A DNA stretch of 64,000 nt from Umezawaea tangerina (GTDB lineage Bacteria; Actinomycetota; Actinomycetes; Mycobacteriales; Pseudonocardiaceae). Each line of letters opens with the position of its first letter. The first letter of the stretch is position 1. Of the stretch, positions 61,378 to 64,000 are shown piece after piece. The DNA lies in NCBI RefSeq assembly GCF_003002815.1, contig NZ_PVTF01000006.1, positions 186,001 to 250,000 on the forward strand, given 5' to 3'. Below the pieces are notes generated by a model that saw nothing but the letters and a program-made list of their open reading frames with translations, was not told the DNA's origin and ran no database searches. A program made the position numbers and the translations under genes.

Positions 61378-61434
61378 TGAAACGATTCATTCACCGCCCG
61401 AGCCACGGTATATGACCTACGTCACTATGGTCAA
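61378..61434 (-). promoter_or_regulatory. Promoter with LacI-type operator for the GH106 operon
   Basis: On the minus strand: -35 TTGACC (61429-61434), 18-bp spacer, -10 TACCGT (61405-61410), then after 15 bp the near-palindrome TGAATCGTTTCA (61378-61389), one base from the operator seen at the other three genes. A 10-bp-spaced AAAGGAG ribosome site precedes the ATG at 61329. Confidence 0.66.
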
Positions 61435-61519
61435 GATTGACGACAGGACATGTTCGGGGACAACAGTTGACGAACCCGCATGGCGCCATCCGCCGAGGTC
61501 ACGCGCGTAGCAGATCGGC

Positions 61520-61531
61520 TAAAACGTTTCA
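61520..61531. promoter_or_regulatory. Second LacI-type site upstream of the GH106 operon
   Basis: TAAAACGTTTCA differs by one base from TGAAACGTTTCA. It lies 142 bp from the operator at 61378 and upstream of the promoter, so it may be an auxiliary site for looping. The remaining intergenic DNA (61330-61570) shows no gene. Confidence 0.5.
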
Positions 61532-61570
61532 ACCATGCCGTCGGACGACCTGCCGAGTGGGCCGAAGGCA

Positions 61571-62482
61571 TCACGACACGTCGAGGACGACCTTGCCGCG
61601 GACCTCGCGGGCGAACAGCGCGCGGACGGCGTCGTCGACGTCCTTCCAGTCACCGCGCAACCCGACCTGCGCCGACAACCGCCCGGTGGCCAGCAGCCCC
61701 AGCAGGTCCGTCAGCTCCCCCGTGACCGGAGACGTCGCGTCCCCGTAGGTGTTGATGGTCCTCGGCGCGCCGAACCCGAACAGCGCCCCTGCCGGGAACG
61801 TCGTGCCCTGCCCCGAGGCGAAACCGACGAGGTGGACCGCCCCGCCGTCGGCCAGCAGGTCCCACATCCGCGCCAGGTCCGGTCCTCCGACCGCGTCGAG
61901 CACGAGGTCGAACCGGTCGTCCACAGTGGACAGGTCGGTCACCACGTCCCGCGCGCCGAGCTCGCGCAGCCCTGCCGCCCGATCGGGACCACCGACCTGC
62001 GCCGTCACCTCCGCACCGGCGAGCGCGGCCAGCTGGACCGCGAAGCGCCCCACTCCCCCGCTCGCACCGGTGACCAACACCTTGCGCGCCAACAACGACC
62101 GCGTCCGCAGGACGCGCAGCGCCGTGACCCCGGCGACGCCCAGCGCGGCCGCGTCGGTCAGCTCCACCCCGTCGGGGACCACGCCGAGCCACGCGGCGCG
62201 GACCGCCACCCGCTCGGCCCACGCGTACGGCGCCATGCCCAGCGCGACGCGCGCGCCCTCGGCGGGCCCCGAACCGTCGGCCGCGGCCCGCACCACCACA
62301 CCGGCCGCGTCGTGCCCGTGGATGACGCCCGCGGGCCACTCCTCGGCGTACCGCAGCTCGCCGAGGTTCAGGCCGATGTGCCGGATCTCCACCAGCGCCT
62401 CGTCCGCGGCGGGCAGGGGCTCTTCGACATCGGCGAACCGGACCGGTCCGCCGTCGCCGTGTTCGACGACCAAAGCACGCAT
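61571..62482 (-). CDS. Zinc-independent MDR-family NADP-dependent oxidoreductase
   Basis: A 303-residue medium-chain reductase. The GroES-like half has RFADVEEPLPAADEALVEI and GHDAAGVVVRA; the Rossmann half has VLVTGASGGVGRFAVQLAALAG (about 135-156) and VHLVGFASG. Zinc ligands of classical alcohol dehydrogenases are missing. It starts at the ATG at 62482, 7 bp after GGAG; the 12-residue extension upstream is unsupported. It is downstream of, and on the same strand as, an AraC gene with a 100-bp gap that contains a separate promoter region. The substrate is unknown. Confidence 0.88.
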   Translation of the reverse strand: MRALVVEHGDGGPVRFADVEEPLPAADEALVEIRHIGLNLGELRYAEEWPAGVIHGHDAAGVVVRAAADGSGPAEGARVALGMAPYAWAERVAVRAAWLGVVPDGVELTDAAALGVAGVTALRVLRTRSLLARKVLVTGASGGVGRFAVQLAALAGAEVTAQVGGPDRAAGLRELGARDVVTDLSTVDDRFDLVLDAVGGPDLARMWDLLADGGAVHLVGFASGQGTTFPAGALFGFGAPRTINTYGDATSPVTGELTDLLGLLATGRLSAQVGLRGDWKDVDDAVRALFAREVRGKVVLDVS

Positions 62483-62582
62483 GATGATCTCCTGGTCAGC
62501 GGGGGGAACTCGCACCACCGAGCCTTCGCCACGGCGTCCCCTCCGACCAGGTCCGGCAGGATCAGAAGTGTGGCCATCTGCC

Positions 62583-63515
62583 TCACCGCCCGCCGGTGCG
62601 CTCCCGGACCGCGCGGCGGAACTCGCCGGGTGTCGTACCGCGCGCCCGCCGGAACGCCCTGCTGAACGCCTGCGGCGTCGCGTACCCGACCGCGCCCGCC
62701 ATCGCGTCGATCGGCTCGTCGGTGTCCCGCAACCGGAGCGCGGCGAGGTCCATCCGCCACCGGGTCAGGTACGCGCCGGGCGTCTGCCCCACAGCGGCCG
62801 GGAACCGCCGCGACAACGTCGCCCTCGACACCCGGATCGCCGCCGCCAGCGTCGCCGTGGTCCACGGCCGCTCCGGCTCCTCGTGGATGCGCGCCAACGC
62901 GTCCCGCACCACGGGGTCGAGCAACGCCCCCAGCCACGACCCCGTCCGCCGCACCGGATGCCGTTCCAGCCAGGCCCGCACGAACTGCACCAGCAGGAGG
63001 TCGATCATGCTGTTGACCGCCGCGGTGGTCCCGATCCGCGGCCGCGCCAGCTCACCCTCCAGCAACCGGATCACCCCGTCCAGCGACGGGTTCTCCCGAG
63101 CGGCCAGGTGCATCGGTGCTGTGAGCGCGCCCAGCACCGCGGTGCTCACCTCGGGATCCTGCTCGTAGTGCAGGGTCAGCAACCGGGTCTCCACCGGCGG
63201 GCCGCCCAACCGCACCACCCCGCCCACCGCCTGCGCCCGCGCCGCCGCCAACGGGTCGCACGCCTCCATCCGCGCCCCGGCCTGGTTCGACAACCCGTGC
63301 ACCGTCCCCGGCGGCAGCAGGACGACGTCCCCCGCCACCAACCGAAACGGCCGCTCGCCCGGCACGTTGAGCCACATCACCCCGTCGGACACCGCGTGCA
63401 ACGCCGCACCCGGAAACGCGTCCAACCACAGCCCCCAGCTCCCACCGGCCTCGAGCCGCACCCCCACCGACCCCCGCGCCCCCGAGACCCGCAGCGCGTC
63501 CGCCAGAAGATCCAT
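62583..63515 (-). CDS. AraC-family regulator with N-terminal cupin
   Basis: A 310-residue regulator. The N-terminal cupin-like ligand domain (about 20-110; RLVAGDVVLLPPGTVHG) is followed by a C-terminal pair of helix-turn-helices: ATLAAAIRVSRATLSRRF and IDAMAGAVGYATPQAFSRAFRRARG, with the canonical FSRAF/GTTPGEFR block. The family of such cupin-AraC proteins often controls a neighbouring oxidoreductase, here the MDR gene downstream or the SDR upstream, 32 bp away on the same strand. ATG follows GGAGG. Confidence 0.92.
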   Translation of the reverse strand: MDLLADALRVSGARGSVGVRLEAGGSWGLWLDAFPGAALHAVSDGVMWLNVPGERPFRLVAGDVVLLPPGTVHGLSNQAGARMEACDPLAAARAQAVGGVVRLGGPPVETRLLTLHYEQDPEVSTAVLGALTAPMHLAARENPSLDGVIRLLEGELARPRIGTTAAVNSMIDLLLVQFVRAWLERHPVRRTGSWLGALLDPVVRDALARIHEEPERPWTTATLAAAIRVSRATLSRRFPAAVGQTPGAYLTRWRMDLAALRLRDTDEPIDAMAGAVGYATPQAFSRAFRRARGTTPGEFRRAVRERTGGR

Positions 63516-63547
63516 CCCTCCATCGTCGCACGGCCAGAAGTCACCGG

Positions 63548-64000
63548 TCAGCGGTCGAAAGCCACCTCGCCCGCCTGCTCCTTGCGGCTCTCCAACGCGG
63601 CCAGCCGTCCGGTCAGCGCGGCGTGCACGGCGTCGTAGGTGTCGGCGCCGAGCGGCAGGCGCAGTGGTGGGTTGGGGTCGCGGGTGGTGGCGTAGACGGC
63701 CGCGGCGACCTTGGCCGGGTCGCCGGTGAGGGCGTCGTCGTCGAGGGCTTCCAGCGAACGGCGCGTGCGGCCGACGGCGTTGTCGCGGTAGGGGGCCGTC
63801 TCGTCGGTGAAGCGCATAGCCGAGGCGAACCCGGTCCGGGTGCCGCCGGGCTCGACCAGGGTGAGGTGGATGCCGAAGTCGGCGACCTCGCGGCTGACGC
63901 TCTCGGTGAAGCCCTCCAGCCCCCACTTGCCCGCGTGGTAGGCGCTGTGCGTCGGGACGCCGACCTGCCCGCCCATGCTGGAGACCTGGATGATCCGGCC
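63548..64000 (-). CDS. Short-chain dehydrogenase/reductase, N-terminus beyond window
   Basis: The C-terminal 150 residues of an SDR. QVSSMGG carries the catalytic Ser region, and YHAGKWGLEG carries the YxxxK pair, followed by REVADFGIHLTLVEPGGTRTGF. The NAD(P)-binding glycine motif lies upstream of the window edge. It is probably the first gene of a three-gene minus-strand set with the AraC regulator and MDR reductase. The substrate is not predictable. Confidence 0.9.
   Translation of the reverse strand, partial: GRIIQVSSMGGQVGVPTHSAYHAGKWGLEGFTESVSREVADFGIHLTLVEPGGTRTGFASAMRFTDETAPYRDNAVGRTRRSLEALDDDALTGDPAKVAAAVYATTRDPNPPLRLPLGADTYDAVHAALTGRLAALESRKEQAGEVAFDR

Noticed and set aside
1-64000. 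tRNA, rRNA, CRISPR, IS element or prophage genes
   Set aside because: I looked for cloverleaf-like blocks, tandem spacer repeats, transposase motifs and terminal inverted repeats, and saw none that I could support by eye.

Overview
The window is very GC-rich and dense, with many GTG starts, 4-bp stop/start overlaps and secreted Tat/Sec proteins. It contains a SARP regulator, an NB-ARC remnant, P450 and ACP/KS genes. This points to a filamentous actinomycete, most likely Pseudonocardiales (Actinosynnema, Saccharothrix or Lentzea-like); the genus is inferred, not shown. I saw no rRNA, tRNA, CRISPR array, IS element or prophage.

Layout. 1-5.2 kb: LuxR-type two-component system (regulator cut by the left edge) divergent from a MacB-like ABC ATPase and FtsX-like permease. 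5.2-6.9 kb: small DUF1772-like membrane protein and a degenerate methionyl-tRNA-synthetase-like protein, separated by two identical palindromes. 6.9-13.2 kb: divergent secreted GH43-like and GH78 glycosidases. 13.5-16.6 kb: EF-hand protein followed by an isopropylmalate-dehydrogenase-like enzyme, an isochorismatase-like hydrolase and an O-methyltransferase. 16.8-22.5 kb: internally deleted NB-ARC/TPR gene, a GT-B-like protein with a small partner, a SARP/NB-ARC/TPR activator preceded by 11-bp-phased repeats, and a possible small exported peptide with an ATC start. 22.5-31.2 kb: guanidinium exporter under a guanidine-III riboswitch, M1-type metallopeptidase, MBL hydrolase, rhomboid-like protein, expansin-CBM2, and a PAS-GGDEF-EAL protein.

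31.6-41.5 kb is a lipid/polyketide-like region: a lone ketosynthase, a bicupin divergent from a double Lrp regulator, a quinone reductase, then a tightly coupled operon ACP / KS / KASIII-like / CMD-like / P450 with an upstream FabH. It has no reductase, dehydratase or acyltransferase of its own, so it probably borrows these from primary fatty acid synthesis. 41.7-47.3 kb: alpha/beta hydrolase, second GH78, MarR-azoreductase pair. 47.3-54.9 kb: a PucR-regulated catabolic operon with flavin reductase, flavin monooxygenase-like, cupin, HpcH/HpaI aldolase, SnoaL-like and DUF3500 proteins, then a Tat-exported double SnoaL-like protein. 55.0-61.3 kb: rhamnose operon of secreted GH106 rhamnosidase, rhamnose-binding lipoprotein, rhamnose mutarotase and an AraA/FucI-family isomerase. 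61.6-64 kb: oxidoreductase, AraC regulator and an SDR cut by the right edge.

The strongest cross-window signal is the palindrome TGAAACGTTTCA (LacI-family type). It lies just downstream of a recognisable promoter at four secreted glycosidase genes at about 9.0, 9.2, 42.7 and 61.4 kb. This ties the distant rhamnosidase loci into one regulon whose regulator is not in this window.
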